Assembly: GCF_015751785.1 (NCBI RefSeq)
Contig: NZ_JADOTY010000001.1
Coordinates: 5,084,001 to 5,148,000 of the forward strand
DNA: 64,000 bases
Source: Micromonospora vinacea
Lineage (GTDB): Bacteria > Actinomycetota > Actinomycetes > Mycobacteriales > Micromonosporaceae
Direction of reading: 5' to 3'
Part shown: positions 56,171 through 63,923 of the stretch, piece by piece
Position numbering within the stretch: the stretch's first letter is position 1
Layout: each line of letters opens with the position of its first letter
The notes under the pieces: generated by a model
The model's input: the letters and a program-made list of their open reading frames with translations, nothing else
Told to the model about the DNA's origin: nothing
Databases searched by the model: none
Program-made: the position numbers and the translations under genes

Positions 56171-58462
56171 ATGGGTGTGTCGCAACGGTTCAAGAGCAAG
56201 TTCCGGCGGTTCCTCCAGCGCCCCGGCTCGACCGTGGATCTTGCTCCGCTGGAGAAACTGCTCCCGGCGATCGAGGCGCGCGAGGCTGAGCTCTCCGCGC
56301 TCGACGACGCCGAGCTGACCGCTGCCGCGGGCGCCGCCGCCGGTTACGAGGAGATCTGCGCCGTCGGCCGCGAGGCCGCCCGCCGTGGCCTCGATCAGCG
56401 GCCGTACGACGTGCAGCTGCTCGGCGCGATGTCGCTGCTCTCCGGCAAGGTCGCCGAGATGGCCACCGGTGAGGGCAAGACCCTGACCGCCACGATCGCC
56501 GCGTACGGGCACGTCCGGCTCGGTAACGGCCCGGTGCACGTGCTCACCATCAACGACTACCTGGCCCGCCGCGACGCCCAGTGGATGGAGCCGGTCTACA
56601 CCCTGCTCGGCCTCACCGTCGGCTGGGTCAACGAGGCCTCCACCCCGCAGGAGCGGCGCGACGCGTACGCCTGCGACGTCACCTACGTCTCGGTCAGTGA
56701 GGCGGGCTTCGACTACCTGCGCGACCAGTTGGTCACCGACGTGGAAGACCGGGTGCAGCCCGCGCTGACCACCGCCATCGTCGACGAGGCCGACTCGATC
56801 ATGATCGACGAGGCCCGGGTGCCGATGGTCCTGGCCGGCGCGGTGCCGGGCGAGCAGGATCCGGTGCACGCCGCCGCCGCGCTCGTCCGTGGCCTGCGCA
56901 AGGGCAAGCACTACACGGTCGCCGAGGACGGTCGGAGCGTGGCGTTCACCTCCGCCGGCCTGGCCGCCATCGAGGCCAAGCTCGGCATCGACCTGTACGA
57001 CGAGGAGCACGTCGCGCAGCTCTCCGCTGTCAACGTGGCGCTGCACGCGCACGCCCTGCTGCACCGTGACGTCGACTACATCGTCCGGGACGGCTCGGTC
57101 GAGCTGGTCGACGAGATGCGCGGCCGGGTGGCCCAGCGCCGCCGCTGGCCGGACGGCCTCCAGGCCGCGGTCGAAGCCAAGGAAGGGCTGGACGCCACCG
57201 CCGAGGGCGAGGTGCTCGGCACCATCGCCATGCAGGCGTACATCGCGCTCTACCCGAAGGTCTGCGGGATGACCGCCACCGCGGTGCTGGTCGGCGACCA
57301 GTTGCGGGAGTTCTTCGACCTCGAGGTCGCGGTGATCCCGCCGAACACCCCGTGCATCCGCGAGGACGAGCCGGACCGCATCTACGCCACCCGGGCGGAG
57401 AAGGACGAGGCGCTGATCGACGAGATCCAGCGCTGGCACGCCAAGGGGCGGCCGGTGCTGGTCGGCACCCTGGACGTCAAGGAGTCCGAGGGGTTGGCCG
57501 CCGGGCTGAACGCCGCAGGGGTGCCCTGCGTCGTGCTGAACGCCAAGAACGACGACGAAGAGGCGGCGATCATCGCCGAGGCCGGCGCGTACGGCGCGGT
57601 GACGGTCTCCACCCAGATGGCCGGTCGGGGCGTCGACATCCGCCTCGGCGGCAGCGACCAGACCGACCAGGAGCGGGTCGCCGAACTCGGCGGGCTCTAC
57701 GTGATCGGCAGCGGCCGGCACGACAGCCGCCGCGTCGACGACCAGCTGCGCGGTCGGGCCGGCCGGCAGGGCGACCCGGGCGGCTCGGTCTTCTTCGTCA
57801 GCCTCGAGGACGACCTCGTCGTCCGGCACGCCGCCGACTCGGTGCCGGCCTCGCCGCGGATGAACGCCGACGGTCTGGTGACCGACGAGCAGGTCGACTA
57901 CGCGGTGGAGCACGCCCAGCGGGTCGCCGAGGGCGTCAACCACGAGATCCACCGCAACACCTGGCGCTACAGCGTGGTGATCGAGCAGCAGCGCAAGGCC
58001 CTCGCCGCGCGCCGGGAGCGGCTGCTGACCAGCGACGTGGCCGCGGTGATGCTGCTGGAGAAGGAGCCCGAGAAGGCCGGCGAGATGGACGAGGACCTGC
58101 TCGCCCGTGCCGCCCGGTCGATCGCGCTCTACCACCTGGACCGGCTCTGGGCCGAGCACCTGGCCGAGCTGTCGGAGGTCCGCGAGGGCGTGCACCTGCG
58201 CGCACTGGGTCGGCTCGACCCGCTGGACGAGTTCCACCGGGCCGCGGTGCCGGCGTTCAACGACCTGATCCCGGAGATCGAGGCCCGCACCATCGCCACC
58301 TTCACCGAGACCGAATTCGATGAGGACTGGCAGCCCGACGACGGCACCCTGGTCCGGCCCACCGCCACCTGGACGTACCTGGTGCACGACAACCCGTTCG
58401 GGTCCGAGCTCGACCGTCTGATCGCGTCGATCGGGCGTCGGCTCAGCGGCGCCTCGCGCTGA
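56171..58462 (+). CDS. secA2: Accessory preprotein translocase ATPase SecA2
   Basis: 763 residues from ATG 56171. SecA motor motifs are clear: MATGEGKTLTATIAAYGHVR (Walker A, 97-104), VDEADSIMIDEARVPMVL (DEAD at about 205-208), the preprotein cross-link region, GMTATAVLVGDQLREFFDLE, TQMAGRGVDIRLGG and RGRAGRQGDPGGSVFFVSLE. The protein is shorter than SecA1 and lacks its C-terminal zinc tail, as expected of actinobacterial SecA2. It drives export of a small set of proteins with SecYEG. It lies just after an ABC exporter gene. The region 56117-56170 before the ATG is non-coding or a leader. Confidence 0.93.
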   Translation: MGVSQRFKSKFRRFLQRPGSTVDLAPLEKLLPAIEAREAELSALDDAELTAAAGAAAGYEEICAVGREAARRGLDQRPYDVQLLGAMSLLSGKVAEMATGEGKTLTATIAAYGHVRLGNGPVHVLTINDYLARRDAQWMEPVYTLLGLTVGWVNEASTPQERRDAYACDVTYVSVSEAGFDYLRDQLVTDVEDRVQPALTTAIVDEADSIMIDEARVPMVLAGAVPGEQDPVHAAAALVRGLRKGKHYTVAEDGRSVAFTSAGLAAIEAKLGIDLYDEEHVAQLSAVNVALHAHALLHRDVDYIVRDGSVELVDEMRGRVAQRRRWPDGLQAAVEAKEGLDATAEGEVLGTIAMQAYIALYPKVCGMTATAVLVGDQLREFFDLEVAVIPPNTPCIREDEPDRIYATRAEKDEALIDEIQRWHAKGRPVLVGTLDVKESEGLAAGLNAAGVPCVVLNAKNDDEEAAIIAEAGAYGAVTVSTQMAGRGVDIRLGGSDQTDQERVAELGGLYVIGSGRHDSRRVDDQLRGRAGRQGDPGGSVFFVSLEDDLVVRHAADSVPASPRMNADGLVTDEQVDYAVEHAQRVAEGVNHEIHRNTWRYSVVIEQQRKALAARRERLLTSDVAAVMLLEKEPEKAGEMDEDLLARAARSIALYHLDRLWAEHLAELSEVREGVHLRALGRLDPLDEFHRAAVPAFNDLIPEIEARTIATFTETEFDEDWQPDDGTLVRPTATWTYLVHDNPFGSELDRLIASIGRRLSGASR

Positions 58463-58644
58463 CGTACCGTCCGTCGGGGCCCCGGTCGCGCCTCCGGGTG
58501 CGGCAGGGGCCCCGATTTACGCCGTTTCGACCCAGGTTTCCCAGGGTAGTAGGGCTGGTCGGTCGAGTCGGGGAGAGAGCAGACGATGACACAGGTGACG
58601 ATGCGTGCCGTACAGGCGCCAGACGGCACGGAGGCTGCGAACCG

Positions 58645-59385
58645 GTGAACCTCGACACGCGGGAACCGGTGGTGCAGACCCTCGGCGTCCTGGAAGCAGC
58701 CGCGCTGTTACGCGAGCTGACCGCCGGGCTGATCGCCCTGACCGACTTTGATGAGGCGCTACTGGCCCTGGTCCGGGTCACCCGGGACGCCGTCGCCGGG
58801 GTGCGCTGGTGCGGGTTCACCGCCCTGCGGGCCGGCGAGCCGGCCGGGGTGGCCGCCTCCGACGAGGGACTGGCCGGGCTGGACGACCTGCGACACGGGC
58901 CGGACTCCCCGGCGATGAGCGCGATCCACCGCCGCGAGATGGTCCTCGCCGCCGACCTGGCCGGTGAGCCCCGCTGGCCGGCCTGGACGGCTCGCGCCCG
59001 CGACCTCGGCGTACGCGGGGTGATCTCCGCACCGGTCGACATCGACGACCAGGTGATCGGGGCGATCAACCTGTACGCCGCCGCGCCGGACGTGTTGACC
59101 CCGCAACACCAGCTGACCGCCATGCTGCTCGCCGAACACGCCGGCCTGCTGCTCGCCGCCGTCCGCGACCGCGGCCGGCAGCTCACCCTCGCCGGGGAAC
59201 GCGACGCCTCGCTCCTGCACGACGGGGTGGTGGGCCAGGCCATCGGTGTGATCATGACGCAGCGCGGGTGCCCGCCGGCCGAGGCCCTCGACGTGCTGCG
59301 CACCGCCGCCTCGTCGCTGGACATCCCGCTGCGCGAGGTGGCCGAACGCCTGGTCCGCACGGTCTCCCGCCAACGCGACACCTGA
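58645..59385 (+). CDS. GAF-ANTAR regulator
   Basis: 246 residues from GTG 58645, with GGAGG upstream. A GAF domain fills about 20-175: TAGLIALTDFDEALLALVRV, GVRWCGFTALRAGEPAGVAA, AGEPRWPAWTARARDLGVRG and VIGAINLYAAAPDVLTPQHQ. The C-terminal ANTAR domain is LLHDGVVGQAIGVIMTQRGC and PPAEALDVLRTAASSLDIPL with REVAERLVRT. ANTAR domains bind RNA hairpins to block terminators. The GAF part is the sensor. The target RNAs are not visible in this window. Confidence 0.9.
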   Translation: MNLDTREPVVQTLGVLEAAALLRELTAGLIALTDFDEALLALVRVTRDAVAGVRWCGFTALRAGEPAGVAASDEGLAGLDDLRHGPDSPAMSAIHRREMVLAADLAGEPRWPAWTARARDLGVRGVISAPVDIDDQVIGAINLYAAAPDVLTPQHQLTAMLLAEHAGLLLAAVRDRGRQLTLAGERDASLLHDGVVGQAIGVIMTQRGCPPAEALDVLRTAASSLDIPLREVAERLVRTVSRQRDT

Positions 59386-59391
59386 TCCCGG

Positions 59392-59479
59392 CCGCGCCGG
59401 TCGGGTGGCCGTGCCGGTCGGGTTGACCGTGCCGGTCGGGTTGGCCGCGTGGTGGGGTTGGCCGCGCTGGTGGTGCCGG
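59392..59479. repeat. Degenerate 18-bp tandem repeat, about five units
   Basis: Units are CCGCGCCGGTCGGGTGG, CCGTGCCGGTCGGGTTGA, CCGTGCCGGTCGGGTTGG, CCGCGTGGTGGGGTTGG and CCGCGCTGGTGGTGCCGG. The middle two units differ at one base. The array begins 7 bases after the ANTAR stop and sits just before the long inverted repeat at 59493. Confidence 0.7.
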
Positions 59480-59492
59480 CCGTGCCTGCCGC

Positions 59493-59570
59493 GTGATCAA
59501 CTCGGGTTCCTGGAAGTCGGGGTGCCAAGGCCGGCGGACGCCGCGACTTCCTGAAAACCGAGTCGATCAC
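59493..59570. repeat. Long inverted repeat, GAAGTCGGGGTG type
   Basis: GTGATCAACTCGGGTTCCTG (59493-59512) and its extension GAAGTCG pair with CGACTTCCTGAAAACCGAGT, then CGATCAC (59544-59570), 27-base arms with four mismatches. The arms contain the same GAAGTCGGGGTG and CGAGTCGATCA stretches as the repeat at 2532. The rest of 59386-59716 has no gene. Confidence 0.7.
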
Positions 59571-59716
59571 CCGTCGGTCCGGCCGTCCGGCGTCGCAGGC
59601 GGCGTGCGGCGTGCCCGTTCTCCCTGCTGCCGGCGAGTCGGGCGGCATCGTTTCGCCTCGACCAGCCCCGGGTAGCACTCTGGTCAGGTGAGCTGCGCCG
59701 ACCCGGGGGAGGACCG

Positions 59717-60205
59717 ATGCAGAGCCGGCTGCGGGTGCAGGGGCACCCGATCCAACCGATGCTGGTGACATTCCCGCTCGGGCTCTTCGTCAGTGCCACC
59801 GTCTTCGACCTCACCGACGTGATCGGCGGGCCCGCGTTCCTCGGCGAGGTCGGCTACTGGACGGCCGTCGCCGCCCTCGTCGCCGCCGCGCTGACCGCCG
59901 TGGCCGGAATGGTCGACCTGTGGGATGTGCCAGGCGACCGCACCCGCCGTACCGCCGTCGCCTTCAACCTGGTGAACGCGGTGATGGCCGCCATGTTCCT
60001 GCTCACCTGCCTGGTCCGGTCACACTCCCCGCAGCGTGGCGCGTCGGTCGCGATCCTGGTCACCGAGCTGGTCGCGCTGGCCGTCGGCGGGGTCGGCGTG
60101 CACCTGGGCGCCCGGCTGATGCGTCAGTTCGACAGCAGCGGCCGGGTCGAGGCCGGCGGCCTGGACGCGCTCGCCAGCTCCACCGGCGAGATCGCCCGCC
60201 CCTGA
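59717..60205 (+). CDS. DUF2231 membrane protein
   Basis: 162 residues from ATG 59717, with GGGGAGG upstream. Four hydrophobic segments are visible: about 15-36 (MLVTFPLGLFVSATVFDLTD), 47-67 (YWTAVAALVAAALTAVAGMV), 82-102 (FNLVNAVMAAMFLLTCLVRS) and 110-130 (VAILVTELVALAVGGVGVHL). The start RVQGHPIQPMLVTFPLGLFV is the DUF2231 signature. A conserved Gly/His-rich end (GVGVHLGARL) fits too. Function unknown; often near redox or stress genes. Confidence 0.85.
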   Translation: MQSRLRVQGHPIQPMLVTFPLGLFVSATVFDLTDVIGGPAFLGEVGYWTAVAALVAAALTAVAGMVDLWDVPGDRTRRTAVAFNLVNAVMAAMFLLTCLVRSHSPQRGASVAILVTELVALAVGGVGVHLGARLMRQFDSSGRVEAGGLDALASSTGEIARP

Positions 60206-60243
60206 CCGCCCGCGCGCCGGACCGGTCGGTCTACCATCCGCGG

Positions 60244-60438
60244 ATGACCTCCTCTCTGGACTCGCTCCCGAAGATCGGCGCGCCCGCCACCCGGGCCCTG
60301 CACGGTGCCGGCTACACCGTGCTGCGCCAGCTCGCGGGCGTCCCCCGGGGTGATCTGGCCAAGCTGCACGGCATGGGCCCGAAGGCGATCGGAATCCTCC
60401 AGGCCGCCCTCGAAGAGCACGGGCTCGGCCTCGGCTGA
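60244..60438 (+). CDS. Small helix-hairpin-helix protein
   Basis: 64 residues. The sequence SSLDSLPKIGAPATRALHGA and GYTVLRQLAGVPRGDLAKLH with GMGPKAIGILQAALEEHG contains the helix-hairpin-helix turns (LPKIG and LHGMGPK) that bind DNA backbone. A compact two-HhH unit of this size appears as a stand-alone DNA-binding protein in several actinobacteria. It lies 38 bases after the DUF2231 gene; co-transcription is possible. DNA target unknown. Confidence 0.78.
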   Translation: MTSSLDSLPKIGAPATRALHGAGYTVLRQLAGVPRGDLAKLHGMGPKAIGILQAALEEHGLGLG

Positions 60439-60514
60439 AATCCACTGCCGACGCCCCGGCCCGGCGGCGGCAAATGGGTTGCCGGCCCGGTGGCCGGCCG
60501 CCAGGCTGACCGCC

Positions 60515-61273
60515 ATGACCGTTGAGCGTGACGCCGAAGACCTGATCGCGGAGGCCGCCGCAGCACCCGTCGATGGTTGGGGTTTCGGCTGGCTGGCTGG
60601 CCGGGCCACCGAGGAGCGTCCACCCTGGGGGTACGCCCGGCTGGTCGCCGACCGGATGGCGCGCGCCGACGCGGCACTGGACGTGGACACCGGCGGCGGG
60701 GAGGTGCTCGCCGAGGTGCCGCGTCCACCGAAGCTGCTGACAGCCACCGAGGCGTGGCCGCCGAACGTGGAGGTGGCCCGACGGACCCTGCGTCGGGTCG
60801 GCGCTACGGTGGTGGCGGTCGCGCCGGACGGGCCGCTGCCGTTCCGCGACGCCTCGTTCGACCTGGTGGTCAGTCGGCATCCGGTGCGTACCGACTGGGT
60901 GGAGACGGCGCGGGTGCTGCGGCCGGGCGGGACGTTCCTGTCGCAGCAGATCGGGAACGGCACCATGCGGGAGCTGAGTGAGGCGATTCTCGGGCCGTTG
61001 CCGCCGCCGACCCAACGGCACCCCGAGCACGCGGTCGCCGCCGCCGAAGCCGCCGGCCTGCGGGTGGTCGACCTGCGGCGGGCCACCCTGCGGGCGACCT
61101 TCTCCGACATCGGCGCGGTGGTCTGGTTCCTGCGCAAGGTGATCTGGACGGTGCCCGGGTTCACTGTCGACCGCTACCGCGCCTCACTGCGCGACCTCCA
61201 CCAGCGCATCACCAACGAGGGCCCCTTCGTGGCCCACGCCCAACGCTTCCTCATCGAGGCCAACCGCCCCTGA
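60515..61273 (+). CDS. SAM-dependent methyltransferase-like protein
   Basis: 252 residues. A class I methyltransferase fold is suggested by DAALDVDTGGGEVLAEVPRP (the nucleotide motif, with acidic and glycine residues), TATEAWPPNVEVARRTLRRV, PDGPLPFRDASFDLVVSRHP and WVETARVLRPGGTFLSQQIG. The motif-I phrase is DVDTGGGEV, close to the usual DxGxGxG. The C-terminal part (FSDIGAVVWFLRKVIWTVPG) is typical of small-molecule methyltransferases. The start ATG at 60515 follows weak sites. Substrate unknown. Confidence 0.8.
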   Translation: MTVERDAEDLIAEAAAAPVDGWGFGWLAGRATEERPPWGYARLVADRMARADAALDVDTGGGEVLAEVPRPPKLLTATEAWPPNVEVARRTLRRVGATVVAVAPDGPLPFRDASFDLVVSRHPVRTDWVETARVLRPGGTFLSQQIGNGTMRELSEAILGPLPPPTQRHPEHAVAAAEAAGLRVVDLRRATLRATFSDIGAVVWFLRKVIWTVPGFTVDRYRASLRDLHQRITNEGPFVAHAQRFLIEANRP

Positions 61274-61288
61274 CGGACACCCTCACCC

Positions 61289-61365
61289 GCCGATCTTGCA
61301 CTTTCGGCACCCCCGAAAGCCGCCCACCCGGGCAATTCGACCACCGAAACTGCAAGATCGACGGC
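61289..61365. repeat. Long inverted repeat, CGATCTTGCACTTTCGG type
   Basis: GCCGATCTTGCACTTTCGG (61289-61307) pairs with CCGAAACTGCAAGATCGACG (61344-61363), one mismatch within 17 bp (CACTTT against CAGTTT). It lies between convergent methyltransferase and DUF3500 genes, so it could stop transcription, but the long arms suggest an element distinct from simple hairpins. Confidence 0.65.
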
Positions 61366-61378
61366 GGTGGGGGCCCTG

Positions 61379-62449
61379 CTAGTGGGGGTGGGTCTGGTGG
61401 TGGGTTGCCAGGACGTCGGCGCCGAAGTCGCTGGCGGGGCGGCGCAGCACTGTGTGCGCGTGGTTGCCGTCCGCCGTGGTGTTGTCGTACTCGATCAGCA
61501 GGTCGTCGCCCTGCACCCGGTAGTAGTGCCGCCGCCCGGGGTGGGTCGGGCCGGCCCAGGCGAAGTGCAGCGGGCCGGCGTCCAGCCGGGCCGCCTCCCG
61601 GATGGCCAGCTCGGGCGGCAGCCGGTCGAGGTAGAGGGCGACCACCTGGTCGAGCAGTGCGCGGCCGGTCGGTCCCAGCCGCTCCGCCGGTACGCCGAGT
61701 GGCTCCAGCGGCGCGTCGACCCGCCCACGGGTGGCGCTGATGATGTCCGCGGGGGCCTCGTCGGCGATGATCGCGGCGGCCCGCTCGGCCGGGCCCAGCG
61801 CGTCGAGCAGGGCACGGGCCAGGTCTTCCTCGACGCCGAGGGGGCGGGAGACCGGCCGGCCGGCGTAGCGGACCGCCGCCGGGTTGGCGCCGAAGAAGAT
61901 CGGCGCGGGGGAGACCTGACCGTCCACCACTGTCATGTTCACCGACAGGTGGTGCCCTTCGAGCCGCCACGCCCAGCGGTCGTCGCGCGCTGGATCGCCG
62001 AACACGGCCACCCAGTAGTCGGCGCTGTGCCGCCCGCGTTGCCAGCCCTCGGCCCGGTCCAGCACCTCCTCCAGCGAGATGATCGCCATGGCCTGCGCGT
62101 ACGCCGAGGGGCTGAGCGCGGTGGCCAGCAGCCGGTGCGCGGCCTTGCGGGCGGTGACGTCGAGCTCGGCGAGGCAGACGCCCGGTCGGGGTCGGGGCCG
62201 GTATTCCAGCCAGCGTCGGGCCGCCTCGTCGTCGAACGAGTGCACGGCGCTCTCGCGGGCGGCGGGGTCGAGGGCGGTCAGGAGCGCGGTGCTGGCCGCC
62301 CGCATCTGCTCCGGCAGAGGATCTTCCACCCAGCGTCGGGCCGCCTCGTCGTCGAACGAGTGCACGGCGCTCTCGCGGGCGGCGGGGTCGAGGGCGGTCA
62401 GGAGCGCGGTGCTGGCCGCCCGCATCTGCTCCGGCAGAGGATCTTCCAC
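61379..62449 (-). CDS. DUF3500 protein with duplicated N-terminus
   Basis: 356 residues from GTG 62449. The body matches DUF3500: LEYRPRPRPGVCLAELDVTA, AQAMAIISLEEVLDRAEGWQ, WAWRLEGHHLSVNMTVVDGQ, SPAPIFFGANPAAVRYAG and DDLLIEYDNTTADGNHAHTV. The first 80 residues are two identical 40-residue copies beginning VEDPLPEQMRAASTALLTAL, produced by an exact 120-bp tandem duplication (62211-62450). Because the unit carries a GTG codon, starts at 62449 and 62329 are both possible. If 62329 were used the protein would have one copy. The family's role is unknown. Confidence 0.75.
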   Translation of the reverse strand: MEDPLPEQMRAASTALLTALDPAARESAVHSFDDEAARRWVEDPLPEQMRAASTALLTALDPAARESAVHSFDDEAARRWLEYRPRPRPGVCLAELDVTARKAAHRLLATALSPSAYAQAMAIISLEEVLDRAEGWQRGRHSADYWVAVFGDPARDDRWAWRLEGHHLSVNMTVVDGQVSPAPIFFGANPAAVRYAGRPVSRPLGVEEDLARALLDALGPAERAAAIIADEAPADIISATRGRVDAPLEPLGVPAERLGPTGRALLDQVVALYLDRLPPELAIREAARLDAGPLHFAWAGPTHPGRRHYYRVQGDDLLIEYDNTTADGNHAHTVLRRPASDFGADVLATHHQTHPH

Positions 62450-62450
62450 C
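62211..62450. repeat. Perfect 120-bp tandem duplication inside DUF3500 gene
   Basis: 62211-62330 and 62331-62450 are identical over all 120 bases. The period is a multiple of three, so the reading frame is kept and 40 residues are repeated. The left neighbour base differs, which marks the boundary. This looks recent; an assembly error cannot be excluded from sequence alone. Confidence 0.95.
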
Positions 62451-62480
62451 GACCCTGTATACCGGCCGGGCGTGCCGGTG

Positions 62481-62873
62481 TCAGCCGACGCGCAGCAGCT
62501 CGGTCATCTCGGGCAGGTCGAAGAAGGCCGCCGTGTCGATGGCCGACGGGTTGCCGTGTGCCGGATCCGCGCCGGCGGCGAGGAGCGCCCGGACCGCTTC
62601 GGTGCTGCTGCGGAAGACCGCCGCGGCCAACGCGGTCTGACCCCTGTCGTTGGCCCGGGTGTGGTCGGCGCCGCGGCTGAGCAGGGCGGCCACCGTGTCC
62701 GGGTGGGAGTGGTACGCGGCCAGGATGAGCAGCGTGTCGCCCTTGTCGTTGGTGAGGTTGACCGGCAGGCCGGCGTCGACCTGTGCCGCCAGTTCGTCGG
62801 TGGCGCCGGCTCGGGCCAGGTCGAACATCCGATGCGCGAACGCCAGGGTCTCGGCGTCGAGTTTCTCGGTCAC
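62481..62873 (-). CDS. Ankyrin-repeat protein
   Basis: 130 residues from GTG 62873. Three ankyrin repeats are visible: GLPVNLTNDKGDTLLILAAY, GADHTRANDRGQTALAAAVF and GADPAHGNPSAIDTAAFFDL, each with the TLL/TALAAA helix-turn pattern. The N-terminal helix is LAFAHRMFDLARAGATDELA. Small ankyrin proteins act as binding scaffolds; the partner is unknown. It is transcribed leftwards, 31 bases ahead of the DUF3500 start, so the two may share a transcript. Confidence 0.85.
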   Translation of the reverse strand: MTEKLDAETLAFAHRMFDLARAGATDELAAQVDAGLPVNLTNDKGDTLLILAAYHSHPDTVAALLSRGADHTRANDRGQTALAAAVFRSSTEAVRALLAAGADPAHGNPSAIDTAAFFDLPEMTELLRVG

Positions 62874-62936
62874 CCGTTCAGGTTAGCCACACCGGTCCTG
62901 GTAGGTTGCTCGGCCGGTGCGCTGGGGGAGGGTCCG

Positions 62937-63314
62937 ATGGGTGAGACGGTGTACGTGGGCAACGCGGGCGTCGACGGCGCCAGCAACGCCGGTTGGCTGC
63001 TCGGGCACTTCGCGCCGGCGGGGGAGATCCGGCACAGCACCGACGTCGAGGTGAAGTGGGGCGTGCATCCGCCCGGGCAGGCCCGGTCGCGGTGGGCGAC
63101 CGGTGAGGTGCGGACCACTCTGCTCGTACTCGTCGAGGGGTGTTTCCGGGTGGAGTTGCCGGACCGGACGGTACGGCTGGCCGCGCCGGGCGACTACGTG
63201 GTGTGGGCCCGTGGGGTGGACCACTCCTGGTTCGCCGAGCGCGCGTCGGTGGTGTTGACGGTGCGCTGGCCGTCGCTGCCGGGCTACCGCGTGGACCCGC
63301 CGGTGGTGCGCTGA
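62937..63314 (+). CDS. Small beta-rich (cupin-like) protein
   Basis: 125 residues from ATG 62937, with GGGGGAGGG upstream. The body suggests a single cupin-like barrel: VEVKWGVHPPGQARSRWATG, TTLLVLVEGCFRVELPDRTV and LAAPGDYVVWARGVDHSWFA, with the G-x-Y and H typical of cupin motif 2, but the classical HxH of motif 1 is lost. Similar short proteins are often mis-named signal peptidase I. It is separated from the cysteine dioxygenase gene by a regulatory-looking gap. Function unknown. Confidence 0.65.
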   Translation: MGETVYVGNAGVDGASNAGWLLGHFAPAGEIRHSTDVEVKWGVHPPGQARSRWATGEVRTTLLVLVEGCFRVELPDRTVRLAAPGDYVVWARGVDHSWFAERASVVLTVRWPSLPGYRVDPPVVR

Positions 63315-63361
63315 TCGACCCGTGCGGCTGACCGGCGTCCCACCAGGCGGAATTACCTACT

Positions 63362-63376
63362 AAACCTATAGGCTTT
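63362..63376. promoter_or_regulatory. Palindrome upstream of cysteine dioxygenase gene
   Basis: AAACCTATAGGCTTT is a near-perfect palindrome centred on CCTATAGG, 51 bases before the cysteine dioxygenase start. It is in an AT-rich patch (TTACCTACTAAACCTATAGG) unlike the rest of the region, so it may be a promoter-associated operator for the dioxygenase/rhodanese pair. Confidence 0.45.
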
Positions 63377-63426
63377 GCCGTCTAGAGTACGAGGGCACCC
63401 CGCCGAACGACCCGCGAGGAACCGCC

Positions 63427-63882
63427 ATGACGCACCACCGTCCGGAGCCCGACCTGCAAGCCGTCGCCGCCAGGTGGGCCGACCCGGCCGGCTGGCCGGT
63501 CGCGCTGCGCTTCGATCCCGCCGAGCGCTGGTACGCCCGCCTCGCCGTCAGCGACGAGCACGAGGTGTGGGCACTGAGTTGGCTGCCCGGGCAGGGCACC
63601 GACCTGCACGACCACGGCGGCTCCTCCGGAGCGTTCCGGGTGGTCAGCGGCGCGCTCACCGAGGAGACGGTCAGCGTCGGCCGACTACGCCCGCGACTGC
63701 TGTCGGCCGGCGCCGGCCGCCGCTTCGGCCCCCGGCACGTGCACCAGGTGACCAACCGGGGCGTCGATCCGGCGGTCAGCGTGCACGTCTACCGGCCGGC
63801 GCTGCTGCGGATGACCCGCTACCACCTCCTGGACGGGCGACTCCGCGTCGCCGAGGTCGCCGAGGCCGGCCGGTCCTGGTAA
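63427..63882 (+). CDS. Cysteine dioxygenase
   Basis: 151 residues from ATG 63427, with GAGGAACCGCC upstream. Cupin motif 1 holds LHDHGGSSGAFRVVSGALTE (His-x-His), and motif 2 is PRHVHQVTNRGVDPAVSVHV with the third iron-binding His. The enzyme oxidises cysteine to cysteine sulfinate with iron. The start and length match bacterial type I CDO. It is followed 41 bases later by a rhodanese-like gene, a known pairing in actinobacteria for sulfur recycling. Confidence 0.88.
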   Translation: MTHHRPEPDLQAVAARWADPAGWPVALRFDPAERWYARLAVSDEHEVWALSWLPGQGTDLHDHGGSSGAFRVVSGALTEETVSVGRLRPRLLSAGAGRRFGPRHVHQVTNRGVDPAVSVHVYRPALLRMTRYHLLDGRLRVAEVAEAGRSW

Positions 63883-63923
63883 GTGCGCCCCGAGATCTCC
63901 CCTGTCACCGGAAGGAACCGATA

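Noticed and set aside
55499..58387. 962-codon leftward frame opposite the ABC exporter and secA2
   Set aside because: Both genes on the other strand have complete motifs; the antisense translation has none.
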